Below the pieces are notes generated by a model that was not told the origin of the DNA, ran no database searches, and saw only the letters and a program-made list of their open reading frames with translations. Shown here one piece after another: positions 1 to 8,588 of a stretch of DNA of 37,535 nt. Every line of letters begins with the position of its first letter. The stretch's first letter is position 1. This DNA comes from Parasutterella excrementihominis YIT 11859 (GTDB lineage Bacteria; Pseudomonadota; Gammaproteobacteria; Burkholderiales; Burkholderiaceae_F). Location of the stretch: assembly GCF_000205025.1 (NCBI RefSeq), contig NZ_GL883696.1, forward strand, positions 1-37,535, in the 5' to 3' direction. Both the position numbers and the translations under genes were made by a program.

Positions 1-52
1 AGGGGTAGGTGAAAGCTTCCCCTACTCGATTCTTCGCAGTAGTCGGGTATCG

Positions 53-86
53 AAAAAGCGCGAAAGAAATGGATTTTCTTTCGCGC
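53..86 (-). terminator. Rho-independent terminator of the first porin
   Basis: A 12-bp perfect stem (58-69 with 75-86, arms GCGCGAAAGAAA and TTTCTTTCGCGC) with a 5-nt loop is followed on the minus strand by five U (57-53). It lies 24 nt beyond the porin stop codon. Confidence 0.85.
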
Positions 87-109
87 CAATAGCTCTGACA
101 ATGAATAAC

Positions 110-1159
110 TTAGAACTTATGGAGAAGACCTAAGCCCACCTGCCAACCGTTGTAATTTACATCAGCTTCGTTTTTCCAGCCTTTAGCACCATCGGCATAA
201 CCTGCGTATGTCCAAAGGTTGGTGCGTTTGCTGAATGGATATTCATAACCTGCTCCAACAGTCCAAACACTTGCCTTCTTTTCGGAGAGGGCTGCAAGAT
301 CGACATAATGGCTGTCGTATTTGCGAAGAAGGTACTTGGCGCCCAATTTAGCTGAACCACCAGCTAGAGGGGCTGTTACAGAAAGGCCGAATGCATGCTG
401 ATGGTAATAGTCTTCTTGTGTGGCGTACTGGTAAATCACTCCGGGTTTGACTCCGTTGAAGTTGTATGTGCCTCCGGCCGTAATGTGATAAAGAGCCTTC
501 TGCTTTTCTTCCAGTAGTGCTACGCCTTTGTTATCTTTAGCTTCAAAAATAATGCTGGCATCAATGTTATGAGCTGTATATTTTGCACCAACACCGTAGT
601 AGTGAGCATTGTCAGACCATTTGTTGTCATCTGTTGCTGTACCGTTAGAGTAAGTGGCGTGCAGAGTTAGACCAGAGAAGGAGGGAGTGACATAGTTGAC
701 CGCGTTGTTTAAACGACCAAAATGAACGTTACCGACGCTCCAAGCGCTGGCACCCCATGAAGTGCCGAATGCCCATCCACGGAGGATGGCAGTTGACTGA
801 GCAAAGCCAAGGGCCCCCATTCTACCAAGAGCGACTTGGCCGAAAGGGCCGGTTATTCTCATTAAAGACTCACGACTGAAGGCAAGACCAGAAGTATGTT
901 CAGCTCCGGAGTCAGCCAAAAAACCCTGTTCTAATGTGAAACCTACGCTGTAACCGTTACCAAGGTCTTCAACACCTTTGATACCCCAACGCGACATTCC
1001 CACGAAGCCAGATTTAAGAGTTGCCGTGGTAGAGGAGTGTTTGGCCTTCCCAACGACCAAGCCTTCGTCCAATTGACCATAAAGTGTAACGTTAGAGGCC
1101 GCAAAGGATAAGGAAGCAAAGCTTGAAAGTAATGCTGCTACTAAAATTTTTGTTCTCAT
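110..1159 (-). CDS. General outer-membrane porin (Gram-negative porin family), paralog 1
   Basis: This is a trimeric 16-stranded beta-barrel porin of the betaproteobacterial OmpC/Omp32 type, for passive diffusion of small hydrophilic solutes across the outer membrane. A Sec signal peptide (about residues 1-20, ending SFA-A) is followed by the family opening NVTLYGQLDEG, the WGIKGVEDLGNG motif near residue 60, the YGVGAKY strand and the C-terminal segment PFSKRTNLWTYAGYADG. The last residue is Phe, as needed for the BAM signal. At 349 aa it has normal length. The start is supported by TAGGAG eight bases upstream. It is the most divergent of three tandem porins and does not share the leader of the next two, so it is probably regulated separately. 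Solute specificity cannot be read from the sequence. Confidence 0.95.
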   Translation of the reverse strand: MRTKILVAALLSSFASLSFAASNVTLYGQLDEGLVVGKAKHSSTTATLKSGFVGMSRWGIKGVEDLGNGYSVGFTLEQGFLADSGAEHTSGLAFSRESLMRITGPFGQVALGRMGALGFAQSTAILRGWAFGTSWGASAWSVGNVHFGRLNNAVNYVTPSFSGLTLHATYSNGTATDDNKWSDNAHYYGVGAKYTAHNIDASIIFEAKDNKGVALLEEKQKALYHITAGGTYNFNGVKPGVIYQYATQEDYYHQHAFGLSVTAPLAGGSAKLGAKYLLRKYDSHYVDLAALSEKKASVWTVGAGYEYPFSKRTNLWTYAGYADGAKGWKNEADVNYNGWQVGLGLLHKF

Positions 1160-1180
1160 GATTTCTCCTAACAGATTTGA

Positions 1181-1209
1181 AAAACCCCTCTACAAAGATG
1201 TTAGAGGGG
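1181..1209 (-). terminator. Rho-independent terminator of the second porin
   Basis: The arms CCCCTCTA (1185-1192) and TAGAGGGG (1202-1209) form an 8-bp stem, followed on the minus strand by UUUU. It sits in the 75-bp gap between porins 1 and 2, so the tandem porins are probably separate transcription units. Confidence 0.85.
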
Positions 1210-1234
1210 GTCTTGCTAAGCTACACTTAGACTC

Positions 1235-2266
1235 TTAGAAAGAATGACGGAGGCCGAAGTAGACCTGGTAGCCGTTGTACACGACTTGTTCTGTATCCTT
1301 CCAGGCCTTGGAAGAATCGCCGTAGCCGGCGTAGGCTTTGACAGCAGTGCGTTTGCTGAGCGGATAAACGTAAGCCGCACCGACATTCCAGGAACGAACC
1401 TTGTCATCGCCTGCTTCAAGAGATTTGTCCTTACCAAAGAGATAGCGAGCGCCGAGAAGAGCATCACCGCCGCCGACAGCAACCTTGGCGCTTAGACCAA
1501 ACATATGTGTCTTCTTGCCTTCATCCTGATTTGCCCACTGATAAGCAAACATCGGTGTCCACTGGCCAAGGTTGTATTCCAAACCGTAGTTGATGACATA
1601 AGAGGTCTTTTCTTTAGGATCTGCAGTGTTCTTGTGATCAACTGCCTCGAAAATCAAGCTGGACTTGATGGCGTTCGCATTGTAGAGAGCGCCTACGCCA
1701 TAGTAGTGGTTATTTTTAGACCACTTAGCGTCATCGCCAGTGGTACCGTTAGAATACATGGCGCTAATCTTGAAACCGCCAAAGGAGGGGGTCTGGTAGG
1801 CAACAGCGTTGTCAACTCTGCTGAAAGATGTGCCGATCGCACTTGTCCAAGAACTTAGACCATAACCTGTACCAAGTGCCCATCCAGTCAGAATATTGTT
1901 GGACTGTGCACCAGAGGCCAAGGTGCCTGTACGGCCAAAACCGAAGCGGCCAAAATCGCCAGTTAAGTAAAGGAAAGATTCACGGCTGAAAGCTTTTCCT
2001 GCAACGCTTTCGTTACCGCTGTCCGCATTAAATCCCTGTTCGAGGATAAAACCAACTGCGTAACCGTTTCCGAGGTCTTCAACACCTTTGATACCCCAGC
2101 GAGAGCCCTGGTCGAAACCGGACTGCAACTTAACTAATGTGTCGCCATGTTTGGCTTTTTCGAGGACGACACCTTCTTCAATAACGCCATAAAGAGTTAC
2201 GTTAGAAGCAGCAAATGCAACGCCGGAAGCAGCCATTACAGCAGCAGCGATAAGTGTTTTTTTCAT
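1235..2266 (-). CDS. General outer-membrane porin, paralog 2
   Basis: 343 aa. It has a signal peptide (MKKTLIAAAVMAASGVAFA), then SNVTLYGVIEEG, WGIKGVEDLGNG, YGVGALY, PLSKRTAVKAYAGYG and a terminal HSF beta-signal. The signal peptide and first mature strand are identical to those of paralog 3 (positions 2390-3433), while the surface-loop regions differ in sequence and length. That is the usual pattern of porin duplication with loop diversification. GGAG lies eight to twelve bases before the ATG. The 57 bases upstream are also identical to those of paralog 3. The terminator at 1181-1209 ends this gene before paralog 1. Confidence 0.95.
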   Translation of the reverse strand: MKKTLIAAAVMAASGVAFAASNVTLYGVIEEGVVLEKAKHGDTLVKLQSGFDQGSRWGIKGVEDLGNGYAVGFILEQGFNADSGNESVAGKAFSRESFLYLTGDFGRFGFGRTGTLASGAQSNNILTGWALGTGYGLSSWTSAIGTSFSRVDNAVAYQTPSFGGFKISAMYSNGTTGDDAKWSKNNHYYGVGALYNANAIKSSLIFEAVDHKNTADPKEKTSYVINYGLEYNLGQWTPMFAYQWANQDEGKKTHMFGLSAKVAVGGGDALLGARYLFGKDKSLEAGDDKVRSWNVGAAYVYPLSKRTAVKAYAGYGDSSKAWKDTEQVVYNGYQVYFGLRHSF

Positions 2267-2323
2267 TTGAGTAGTACTCCAATTGAAGTTATAAAACTTG
2301 CAGAAAGTTCAAATTCCTAGCAA
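2267..2323 (-). repeat. Duplicated porin leader, copy 1
   Basis: These 57 bases directly upstream of porin 2 are identical to 3434-3490 upstream of porin 3. They include the ribosome-binding site and the 5' untranslated segment and stop abruptly at CTAGCAA. The duplication therefore covers leader, signal peptide and first strand, so any leader-based control would act on both genes. Confidence 0.9.
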
Positions 2324-2340
2324 CAATTGAAGACCATATA

Positions 2341-2363
2341 AAAAAGGCCTCCCGAAGGAGGCC
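2341..2363 (-). terminator. Rho-independent terminator of the third porin
   Basis: GGCCTCC (2346-2352) pairs with GGAGGCC (2357-2363) around a CGAA tetraloop. On the minus strand the stem is followed by five U. Confidence 0.88.
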
Positions 2364-2389
2364 AGCAAATAATCTGAGGTTAAATCAGA

Positions 2390-3433
2390 TTAGAAGGAGT
2401 GGCAAAGGCCGAGGTAGACCTGGTAGCCATTGTATGCCGTTGTGCCTTCATTCTTCCAAGCCTTGCCGCCATCTGCATAGCCAGCGTAGGACTTGACGAT
2501 AGTACGTTTGCTCAGCGGATATTCGTAAGCAGCGCCGATCAACCAAGCATTGTGCTTGTCTTCTTCATTAGCTGCCGCACCGTCATTCTTACCGAATGTG
2601 TAACGAGCACCAACCTTAACCGTGCCACCAGCAACTGGAGCCTTAGCACTCAGACCAAATTGATGATCCTTATTGCCGCCATCCTGCCAAACGTACTGGT
2701 AACCAAACATCGGAGTAATGGCGCCAAGGCTCCATTCCAAACCATAGTTGATACCATACTTAGCATTACTGTTACCAGGTGCTACAACATTTTTATTTTG
2801 AGCGGCTTCAAAAATTAAGCTGGAAAGAATGTTATTAGCGTTGTATTTAACACCGATACCATAGTAGTGACCATTTTCAGACCACTTCTTATCGTCATTG
2901 GCGAGTTCGTTGGAACCGCTGTTGGAATACATTGCATGAACGCTGAACCCAGAGAAGACAGGAGTAGCGTAGGAAACAACATTATTCATACGTTTTGCGA
3001 CGAAATCGATAGCATTCCAAGCTGAAGAACCGTAGCCAGTTCCGAATACCCAGCCTGTACGAATGTTCTGAGACTGAGCAAACGCCAGACCACCGGTGCG
3101 GCCGAAAGCTAGAGAGCCAAAACCGCCGTTAACGTAAAGGATGGATTCACGATTAAACGCTTTCCCTTCAACGCCTTCATCGCCATTGTCGGCTGTAAAA
3201 CCTTGTTCAAGGATGAAACCAACGCTGTATCCGTTGCCGAGGTCTTCAACGCCCTTGATACCCCAACGGTTGCCAGAGTCAAAGCCAGCCTTTAGGTCAA
3301 CCATTGTATCTTTATGCTTGGCTTTGGAAACGACCACGCCTTCTTCAATAACGCCATACAAAGTAACGTTAGAAGCAGCAAAAGCAACGCCGGAAGCAGC
3401 CATCACAGCGGCAGCGATAAGTGTCTTTTTCAT
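2390..3433 (-). CDS. General outer-membrane porin, paralog 3
   Basis: 347 aa, same family and layout as the two porins beside it: signal peptide ending VAFA, SNVTLYGVIEEGVV, WGIKGVEDLGNG, YGIGVKY, YEYPLSKRTIVKSYAGYADG and terminal Phe. It ends LCHSF where paralog 2 has LRHSF. A cysteine in the last strand of a porin is uncommon and marks this copy. Loops in the middle (around NSGSNELANDDKK and the NVVAPGNSNAK region) differ from paralog 2. This is the first of the three genes in transcription order, and it has its own terminator, so co-transcription with paralog 2 is not required. The start is set by GGAG in the shared leader. Confidence 0.95.
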   Translation of the reverse strand: MKKTLIAAAVMAASGVAFAASNVTLYGVIEEGVVVSKAKHKDTMVDLKAGFDSGNRWGIKGVEDLGNGYSVGFILEQGFTADNGDEGVEGKAFNRESILYVNGGFGSLAFGRTGGLAFAQSQNIRTGWVFGTGYGSSAWNAIDFVAKRMNNVVSYATPVFSGFSVHAMYSNSGSNELANDDKKWSENGHYYGIGVKYNANNILSSLIFEAAQNKNVVAPGNSNAKYGINYGLEWSLGAITPMFGYQYVWQDGGNKDHQFGLSAKAPVAGGTVKVGARYTFGKNDGAAANEEDKHNAWLIGAAYEYPLSKRTIVKSYAGYADGGKAWKNEGTTAYNGYQVYLGLCHSF

Positions 3434-3490
3434 TTGAGTAGTACTCCAATTGAAGTTATAAAACTTGCAGAAAGTTCAAATTCCTAGCAA
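3434..3490 (-). repeat. Duplicated porin leader, copy 2
   Basis: Identical over 57 bases to 2267-2323. Upstream of this copy the sequence becomes AT-rich (3491-3600) and no longer resembles that upstream of copy 1, so the promoters themselves may differ. Confidence 0.9.
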
Positions 3491-3600
3491 GAATTTATCT
3501 GCACCGTCATTCTGATAAAAACGAGACATGCAAGCAACAAAATCTGTTGTATTTACGCAAAAACAACACTTTTAAATGAAAAACAATATGTTCAATCAAT

Positions 3601-3623
3601 AAAAAGTTGTTGTTTTACAACAA
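3601..3623 (-). terminator. Probable terminator overlapping the integrase stop
   Basis: TTGTTGT (3607-3613) and ACAACAA (3617-3623) form a 7-bp AU-rich stem. On the minus strand it is followed by C and five U (3605-3601). The integrase stop codon (3615-3617) lies inside the hairpin. The stem is weak, hence the moderate confidence. Confidence 0.5.
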
Positions 3624-4829
3624 ATCAGCTTTATGTATTTTGGCTTTTTCGTCGTCAAAAAGTGCATCAGCCCAAAGCTGCATCACGACTCGTCTTCTAT
3701 CCAAAAGATCGCTTCGTTGATAAGCTAAAGTTGTTTGCGTTCCGGTGGTGTGCATGAGCGATTTCTCGGCTGCTTCATTGTCAATATCGTTTTCAGCGCA
3801 CCAATCTCTGAAGGTCGAACGCATTCCGTGCATGGTGCACGCCTGATTTAATGCAGTCCTCAAAAATTTCCTTGGCGTTTCCCGACGTATCGGCGTCTTT
3901 CCGTCTACAGAAAATATGAATTCTCCCTTCGATTCTTTTCTAATTTCCTTTAATAATGAGATGACTTGCTGAGATAGCGGAACTCTGAACGGAAATTCTT
4001 TGCCGTCTTTTCGACGCGATGGAGGGCAAAGCCAAACTTTCTCTTTCCAGCTTATCTCTCTCCAATGGGCTTGAGTAAATTCAACAGTGCGGGTTGCAGT
4101 AAGAACGCCGAACAGCAGGGCTTTTGCCCCGATAGAACTCTCTTGTTGTAGTTTGGGAATGATGGCTTTTAATTCCGTAAAGGAAAGAGATTTGAAATGC
4201 TGGGTTGAATTGCATTTATTTGCGGGAGGAAGAAATAAGTCGAGGTTTCCTTTCCAGGAAGCTGGGTTGTTCCCAATATATAGGTTCTCATTGATCGCAT
4301 AAGCGAAAATTTTCTCTAACCTCCCCCTTACCCGGGAGGCGGTCATCGTTTTGTTTATCCATATGGGACGAAGTATTTTTAGGATGTCTTTTCGGTCGAT
4401 TTCATCGATGAATTTTTCCCCAATGACGGGAAAGGCATAAGTGCTTATAGACGAGCTCCAAGACTGCTTTTGAGCCGGATTTTTCCATAGTCGAACCGAG
4501 GCTAAGATTTCGATGACTCGCTGTGCATAGTCTTTAAAAAGAACCGGATGTTGTTTGGCTTCCATTAATGCAGAAGCCTTTCCGCTGAATTGAAGTGATG
4601 TTTTTAACAGAAAAGCAAATTGTTTTACTTCCGATAACGGCTTTTTACTGGCGCTTCCGAGTGCTAAATCGCAGACGCGGCCTTTAGGATCGAGATAGCG
4701 AAAAAAATAATTTCGATATCTTCCGTTGCCCCGAACTCGTACGTATAGATGAGGCTCTAATCGATGGGTGCCGTCGGGTAATTCAAATATTTGCTTTTTG
4801 CTGAAGCGGCCGATTTTTGCATGAGACAT
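3615..4829 (-). CDS. Tyrosine site-specific integrase (P4/ICE type)
   Basis: 404 aa, a normal length for P4-like integrases. An N-terminal arm-binding region resembles DUF4102 (LYVRVRGNGRYRNYFFRYLD and a basic segment), followed by a core-binding SAM-like domain at about residues 95-200 and the catalytic domain at about 210-390. Catalytic residues visible are Arg in TATRTVEFTQA, the box HGMRSTFRDWCAEN (His and Arg) and the nucleophile Tyr in TLAYQRSDLLDRRRVVMQLW. GGAGG lies ten bases before the ATG. Such enzymes normally sit at one end of a genomic island or prophage beside a tRNA. Here no tRNA, excisionase or other phage gene flanks it, so it may be a leftover from a lost or rearranged element. 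The reading frame is intact. Confidence 0.93.
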   Translation of the reverse strand: MSHAKIGRFSKKQIFELPDGTHRLEPHLYVRVRGNGRYRNYFFRYLDPKGRVCDLALGSASKKPLSEVKQFAFLLKTSLQFSGKASALMEAKQHPVLFKDYAQRVIEILASVRLWKNPAQKQSWSSSISTYAFPVIGEKFIDEIDRKDILKILRPIWINKTMTASRVRGRLEKIFAYAINENLYIGNNPASWKGNLDLFLPPANKCNSTQHFKSLSFTELKAIIPKLQQESSIGAKALLFGVLTATRTVEFTQAHWREISWKEKVWLCPPSRRKDGKEFPFRVPLSQQVISLLKEIRKESKGEFIFSVDGKTPIRRETPRKFLRTALNQACTMHGMRSTFRDWCAENDIDNEAAEKSLMHTTGTQTTLAYQRSDLLDRRRVVMQLWADALFDDEKAKIHKADLL

Positions 4830-5042
4830 ACCAGTGTGTCCTCCAATGTGTTAAATGAAATCAGTCTCTCAATTACAGAGGATCGCTGGCTGTCTTTTCC
4901 TCCAAAATGATTGGGTAGTTTCGGCCTCTAGGCGGTGGCGATTTTTCAAGAAAATACATAAGATGGAAAAAGCGAAAATTCGCTAGAATAATTAGGACTC
5001 ACCCCGGTAAGACGACCCAACAGAAAAAGACGAGGAACATAA
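4830..5042. promoter_or_regulatory. Divergent intergenic region between integrase and sensor gene
   Basis: This 213-base gap separates two divergent genes and so must carry both promoters. AGAATAAT around 4985-4992 could serve as a -10 region for the sensor gene, about 50 bases before its start; no clear -35 was seen. GAGGA precedes the sensor ATG. No convincing direct repeats suggestive of an att core were found. Confidence 0.35.
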
Positions 5043-6512
5043 ATGCGGCCTGTGCGTCTCAGAAACTACATCTTCTATTTGTTGGCTCTTACAATTACCT
5101 TGCCGCTGCTGGTGTTGAGCTACTCTCAGTACCGGATGATTGAGCAGGAGATCCGCAAAGATGATCTCCTCCTGGTGGAAGATGCGTTAGCACTGTCCAA
5201 CAATATTAAAAATAGAGTTGATTCCGCGAAAACCCTCGTTGTGATGTCTGCAAGCACACTGCAAGTCTATGGGACAGAGGACAAATCAGCCTTACGAGCC
5301 ATCCTAAAAAGCATTTTGACGGAAGTTCCGTATTTCTTAAACATCCACTACGGTGATGTGAATGGAGACGTCATCGTTTTTGAGCCTCCTAAGAATGCAC
5401 GGAATGAAAGTAATGAGGGCGTGTCTCACACAAATAGGGATCATTGGAGTCACATCCGCAATCGGGACTCGGTTTATATATCTGACGTCATTATGGCGAC
5501 CGGTGCGGCAAACGTTCCCATTGTGAATATTTGTGCGCCGGCAATAAACAAGTCCGGAAAGATCATCGGTTATGCAGTCTCTGCTCTTGATTTAAAGAGT
5601 CTGTACGAAGATGTGGTATCAGGCTTAGATATTCAGGACAGCGCTGTATATATCTTGGACAAGAAGGGTGCGCCTATCTACGCGACCGATCATGTTAATT
5701 CTCCGGAACCCTTGATTCCTTCCAAGGTTTTAAAAGAACTCGTCGCAAATAAAGAAAACGCTCAGGTTTTATCCAGGAACGATGCGTCTGATTTAGTCGG
5801 CGCGATCAGAGAGATACCGGGGCTTGGCTGGTACGTCGGTGTTTTTAAGAAGGAAGAGGATAGAGAATCAGCAATCATCTCGATGGCGGCGACAAACAGC
5901 CTGATCTTCTTCTTCCTTTTGCTAGTAACGTTTATTTTGGCTTCCTACTCTGTTCGTCCCTTGACCGAGTCTGTTAATAAACTCATTGAGCAGGTGAGAG
6001 AAGGCAACGCCGTTCCGACTGAAGCGGAAAAAGTCCATCATCCCGAAGAACTCGTTGAGCTTCAGAAAGCTTTCTGCCGCTTGTTGGTGAAATTGAAATC
6101 TCACCAGAAATCCGAAGGCGCGCTTAGTGAACTGAGCGAATCTGATGTCCAAAAAGAAGTCGAGCTTCTTAAAGAACAATATGAATTCCTGCAGGCGCTG
6201 ATTACCCTTCTGCCGTCTCCGATGGCCATTGTGGATGAAAACGGCTTTGTTCGTTTCTTAAATCAGTCCGCCTCTAAGTTCTTTAACAAAGCAGTAGCCG
6301 GAGCGAATTTCGCTCAAATGCTCAAAGAAAAGTTTGAAGAAGACAATTTCGGATTTAACCTTCACGGCATGTCAGAAGAAAAAATCCTCAAGACCAAGGA
6401 TACAGGGGAGGATTTCCTGCTTCAGAGAAGAGAGTTGCCGCCGATCAAAGGAACACGACGCAGTGTTTACTTACTTTCGCCGTTCAAAGAGCCCGACTGG
6501 AATTCGAAATAA
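5043..6512 (+). CDS. Membrane sensor: double-Cache, HAMP, coiled coil, PAS; no output domain
   Basis: 489 aa. TM1 is at about residues 8-27, then a periplasmic region (28-280) with dCache character: ILTEVPYFLNIHYGDVNG is the membrane-distal PAS-like lobe, and PAINKSGKIIGYAVSALD then LGWYVGVFKKEED are typical dCache_1 segments. TM2 (about 286-305, rich in Phe and Leu) leads into a HAMP-like stretch (SYSVRPLTESVNKLIEQVREG), a charged coiled coil (about 335-385) and a PAS domain (LITLLPSPMAIVDENGFVRFLNQ). The protein stops after PAS at LLSPFKEPDWNSK, with no histidine kinase, GGDEF, EAL, phosphatase or chemotaxis signalling domain. It may pass its signal to a partner, or it may be a truncated relative of such kinases. 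The final 46 bases overlap the convergent editing gene. The ligand is unknown; amino acids or carboxylates are common for dCache. Confidence 0.85.
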   Translation: MRPVRLRNYIFYLLALTITLPLLVLSYSQYRMIEQEIRKDDLLLVEDALALSNNIKNRVDSAKTLVVMSASTLQVYGTEDKSALRAILKSILTEVPYFLNIHYGDVNGDVIVFEPPKNARNESNEGVSHTNRDHWSHIRNRDSVYISDVIMATGAANVPIVNICAPAINKSGKIIGYAVSALDLKSLYEDVVSGLDIQDSAVYILDKKGAPIYATDHVNSPEPLIPSKVLKELVANKENAQVLSRNDASDLVGAIREIPGLGWYVGVFKKEEDRESAIISMAATNSLIFFFLLLVTFILASYSVRPLTESVNKLIEQVREGNAVPTEAEKVHHPEELVELQKAFCRLLVKLKSHQKSEGALSELSESDVQKEVELLKEQYEFLQALITLLPSPMAIVDENGFVRFLNQSASKFFNKAVAGANFAQMLKEKFEEDNFGFNLHGMSEEKILKTKDTGEDFLLQRRELPPIKGTRRSVYLLSPFKEPDWNSK

Positions 6513-6979
6513 GACACGCCTAAAGAAGGCAGGAACTTTTCCAGCACATCTTTCACCGAGAGGATGAGGCTTCGGTCATTGGTGCATGGGTGGCAGTCAA
6601 TATGTTCCGCGTTCAAGATTCTGCTGTCGATGTAGAGCGAAATTTCTTTGTTTTGATCAAAGATCAGACCAAGTAAAGAAACGGCGCCCGGGAAGGTGTG
6701 CATGAGTCGGGACAAATCCTCGGGAGAGGCAAAAGAAAGGTGACTGCTTTTCAAAAATGCGGCCGCTTGTTTGGCATTAAATCGTTCTTCCCCCGGTATC
6801 ACAAAGAGAAAAAATTGTTTCTTATTCTTAACTAAAAGCGTCTTACAGCACGTAGAACCAAACTCTTTTGCAATTTTTAACCCTTCCTCACAGGTCGTGA
6901 TGGGTAAGTGATTCAAGGCTTTGAACGGAATGTTGTGTGTACGAAGAAAGTCCTCAACTTCTTGGGTAGTGTTGTCCAT
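6467..6979 (-). CDS. Prolyl-tRNA editing protein, YbaK/ProX (PrdX) type
   Basis: This is a trans-editing domain that hydrolyses mischarged aminoacyl-tRNA(Pro), most often Ala-tRNA(Pro). The YbaK/EbsC fold is seen from VEDFLRTHNIPFKALNH through CKTLLVKNKKQFFLFVIPGEERFNAKQAA (with the conserved lysine after LLV) to GAVSLLGLIFDQ, the GxVSxxGL motif of the PrdX group. A frame extends upstream to 7063, but AGG seven bases before the ATG at 6979 and the start of homology-like sequence favour MDNTTQEVEDFL, giving 170 aa, the usual size. It is convergent with the sensor gene, overlapping it by 46 bases, and divergent from the transporter. A role for the extra 28 upstream codons is unlikely. Confidence 0.85.
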   Translation of the reverse strand: MDNTTQEVEDFLRTHNIPFKALNHLPITTCEEGLKIAKEFGSTCCKTLLVKNKKQFFLFVIPGEERFNAKQAAAFLKSSHLSFASPEDLSRLMHTFPGAVSLLGLIFDQNKEISLYIDSRILNAEHIDCHPCTNDRSLILSVKDVLEKFLPSLGVSYFEFQSGSLNGESK

Positions 6980-7074
6980 AAGAGCCTGTAAGATTTTGTG
7001 TCCGTTTTGGAAAGTATTATATAGATGCGGTATACACTTACGACAAATTATCAGCCTAACCAAGTGAGAAACTT

Positions 7075-8571
7075 ATGGCAGCAGCAGAAATCGGTTCGTT
7101 TCCGCCCGGCGTGAAACGCTTTTTTCTTTTAGGGGCACCAATTATTGCCCTTATTATTTATTGGATACTTCCGAACACTTATACGGATATCCATAACCAA
7201 GTCCTTCCTTTTAATCCTCACGCCAAAGCTTGTTTGGCCGTCGTGGTTTGGATGGTCCTTTGGTGGCTTTTTGAACCGGTTCCGATTCCGGTGACTTCGC
7301 TTCTTCCCATTCCGCTCTTTCCCCTATTAGGGATCGCTAAACCTGCGCAGGCAATGGCGCCGTACGCATCAGGTACGATTTTCCTGTTCATGGGCGGTTT
7401 TATTCTGGCGATTGCCGTTCAGCGCTGGCGTCTGGATAAGCGCATTGCTTTAACCACATTAAAACTCGTAGGTACCAAGGCGCCTGCGATTGTGGGCGGT
7501 TTCCTCTTGGCGAGCGGTGTGCTTTCCATGTGGGTATCCAACACGGCAACCGCGGCCATGATGGTTCCGATTGCGATGGCCGTTCTTTCCTTAGTGCGAG
7601 CTAAAAAAGCCGGCGGTCCGATCGACCAGGAAGAAGAAAACTTCAGCGTCGCCATGCTGCTTGCTGTTGCCTATGGTGCCTCTATCGGCGGTATGGCCAC
7701 TATTATCGGTTCGCCTCCTAACGGCATTTTTGCGCGTTTTATGGAGCAGAACTTCAATGATCCGATTTCGCTTGCGCATTGGATGAAGTATGGCATGCCG
7801 CTTACACTTATTCTGCTTCCGCTGTGCTGGTTCCTTCTGACTAAGGTTCTCTTCCGTAAGACCATGAAGGAAATCGAAGGCGGCGCTCAGTGGGTTCAGT
7901 CCGAATTGAATAAATTAGGACCGATCGGCAAGGGCGAAATGATCGTTCTGATCGTCTTCTGCTCTGCGATCCTTCTGTGGTCCTTCGGCGGTGTGTTAAG
8001 AGGTCTGGATTTCGGCGGCACAAGGCCGTTTGCTTCGCTCTCTGACGCCGCAATTGCGATGATCTGCGCCATCGTGCTGTTCTGTATCCCTGTGAACAGA
8101 GACCATATGGTTTTGGATTGGTCGGATATGAAAGAGCTGCCCTGGGGCGTTCTGCTCTTGTTCGGCGGCGGTCTTTCCATGGCTGCCGGTCTGCAGATTA
8201 CGGAATGCGGTCAGATTATCAGCGCAAACGCAGGCATTCTAGCCGGACTTCCGCGCTGGGCAATTCTCATCGGTGTGAGCTTGCTCGTGATGCTGGCAAG
8301 TAACTTTACGTCCAACACGGCGCTTGCCGCAACACTCATGCCGCTCCTGGCTTCCGCGGCTGTTCCGATGGGCGTGCCTGCCGAGCAGCTGCTGATGGTG
8401 ACGGCTCTGTCTGCATCCTGCGCATTCATGATGCCGGTCGGAACGCCTCCGAATGCGATCGTGTTCAGTACCGGACGCATCAAGATTATGCAGATGGTTT
8501 CTGCCGGTGCGGTTCTGACGCTTGTCTCAGTCGTCGTCATTGGACTGTTCGCAGCAACATTCATCGACTAA
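7075..8571 (+). CDS. SLC13/DASS family sodium-coupled anion (dicarboxylate) transporter
   Basis: 498 aa with about 11-13 membrane segments. It shows the inverted-repeat signature of the family: SNTATAAMMVPIA followed by TIIGSPPNGIF in the first half, and SNFTSNTALAATLMPLL followed by PVGTPPNAIVFSTGRI in the second. The two SNT motifs bind substrate carboxylate and Na+. The conserved WWLFEPVPIPVTSLLPIPLFP entry segment is also present. Family members import succinate, fumarate, malate, citrate or sulfate with Na+; the substrate here cannot be fixed. The start lies 95 bases from the divergent tRNA-editing gene. A terminator follows directly (8589-8616), so it is a single-gene unit. Import of dicarboxylates would fit an organism without sugar catabolism (inference). 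Confidence 0.93.
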   Translation: MAAAEIGSFPPGVKRFFLLGAPIIALIIYWILPNTYTDIHNQVLPFNPHAKACLAVVVWMVLWWLFEPVPIPVTSLLPIPLFPLLGIAKPAQAMAPYASGTIFLFMGGFILAIAVQRWRLDKRIALTTLKLVGTKAPAIVGGFLLASGVLSMWVSNTATAAMMVPIAMAVLSLVRAKKAGGPIDQEEENFSVAMLLAVAYGASIGGMATIIGSPPNGIFARFMEQNFNDPISLAHWMKYGMPLTLILLPLCWFLLTKVLFRKTMKEIEGGAQWVQSELNKLGPIGKGEMIVLIVFCSAILLWSFGGVLRGLDFGGTRPFASLSDAAIAMICAIVLFCIPVNRDHMVLDWSDMKELPWGVLLLFGGGLSMAAGLQITECGQIISANAGILAGLPRWAILIGVSLLVMLASNFTSNTALAATLMPLLASAAVPMGVPAEQLLMVTALSASCAFMMPVGTPPNAIVFSTGRIKIMQMVSAGAVLTLVSVVVIGLFAATFID

Positions 8572-8588
8572 TCTTTTGAACTCGCAGA

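Noticed and set aside
3470-3490. GTTCAAATTC resembling a tRNA T-loop in the duplicated porin leader
   Set aside because: The flanking bases do not form a T-stem, acceptor or anticodon arm. It is leader sequence shared by two porins.
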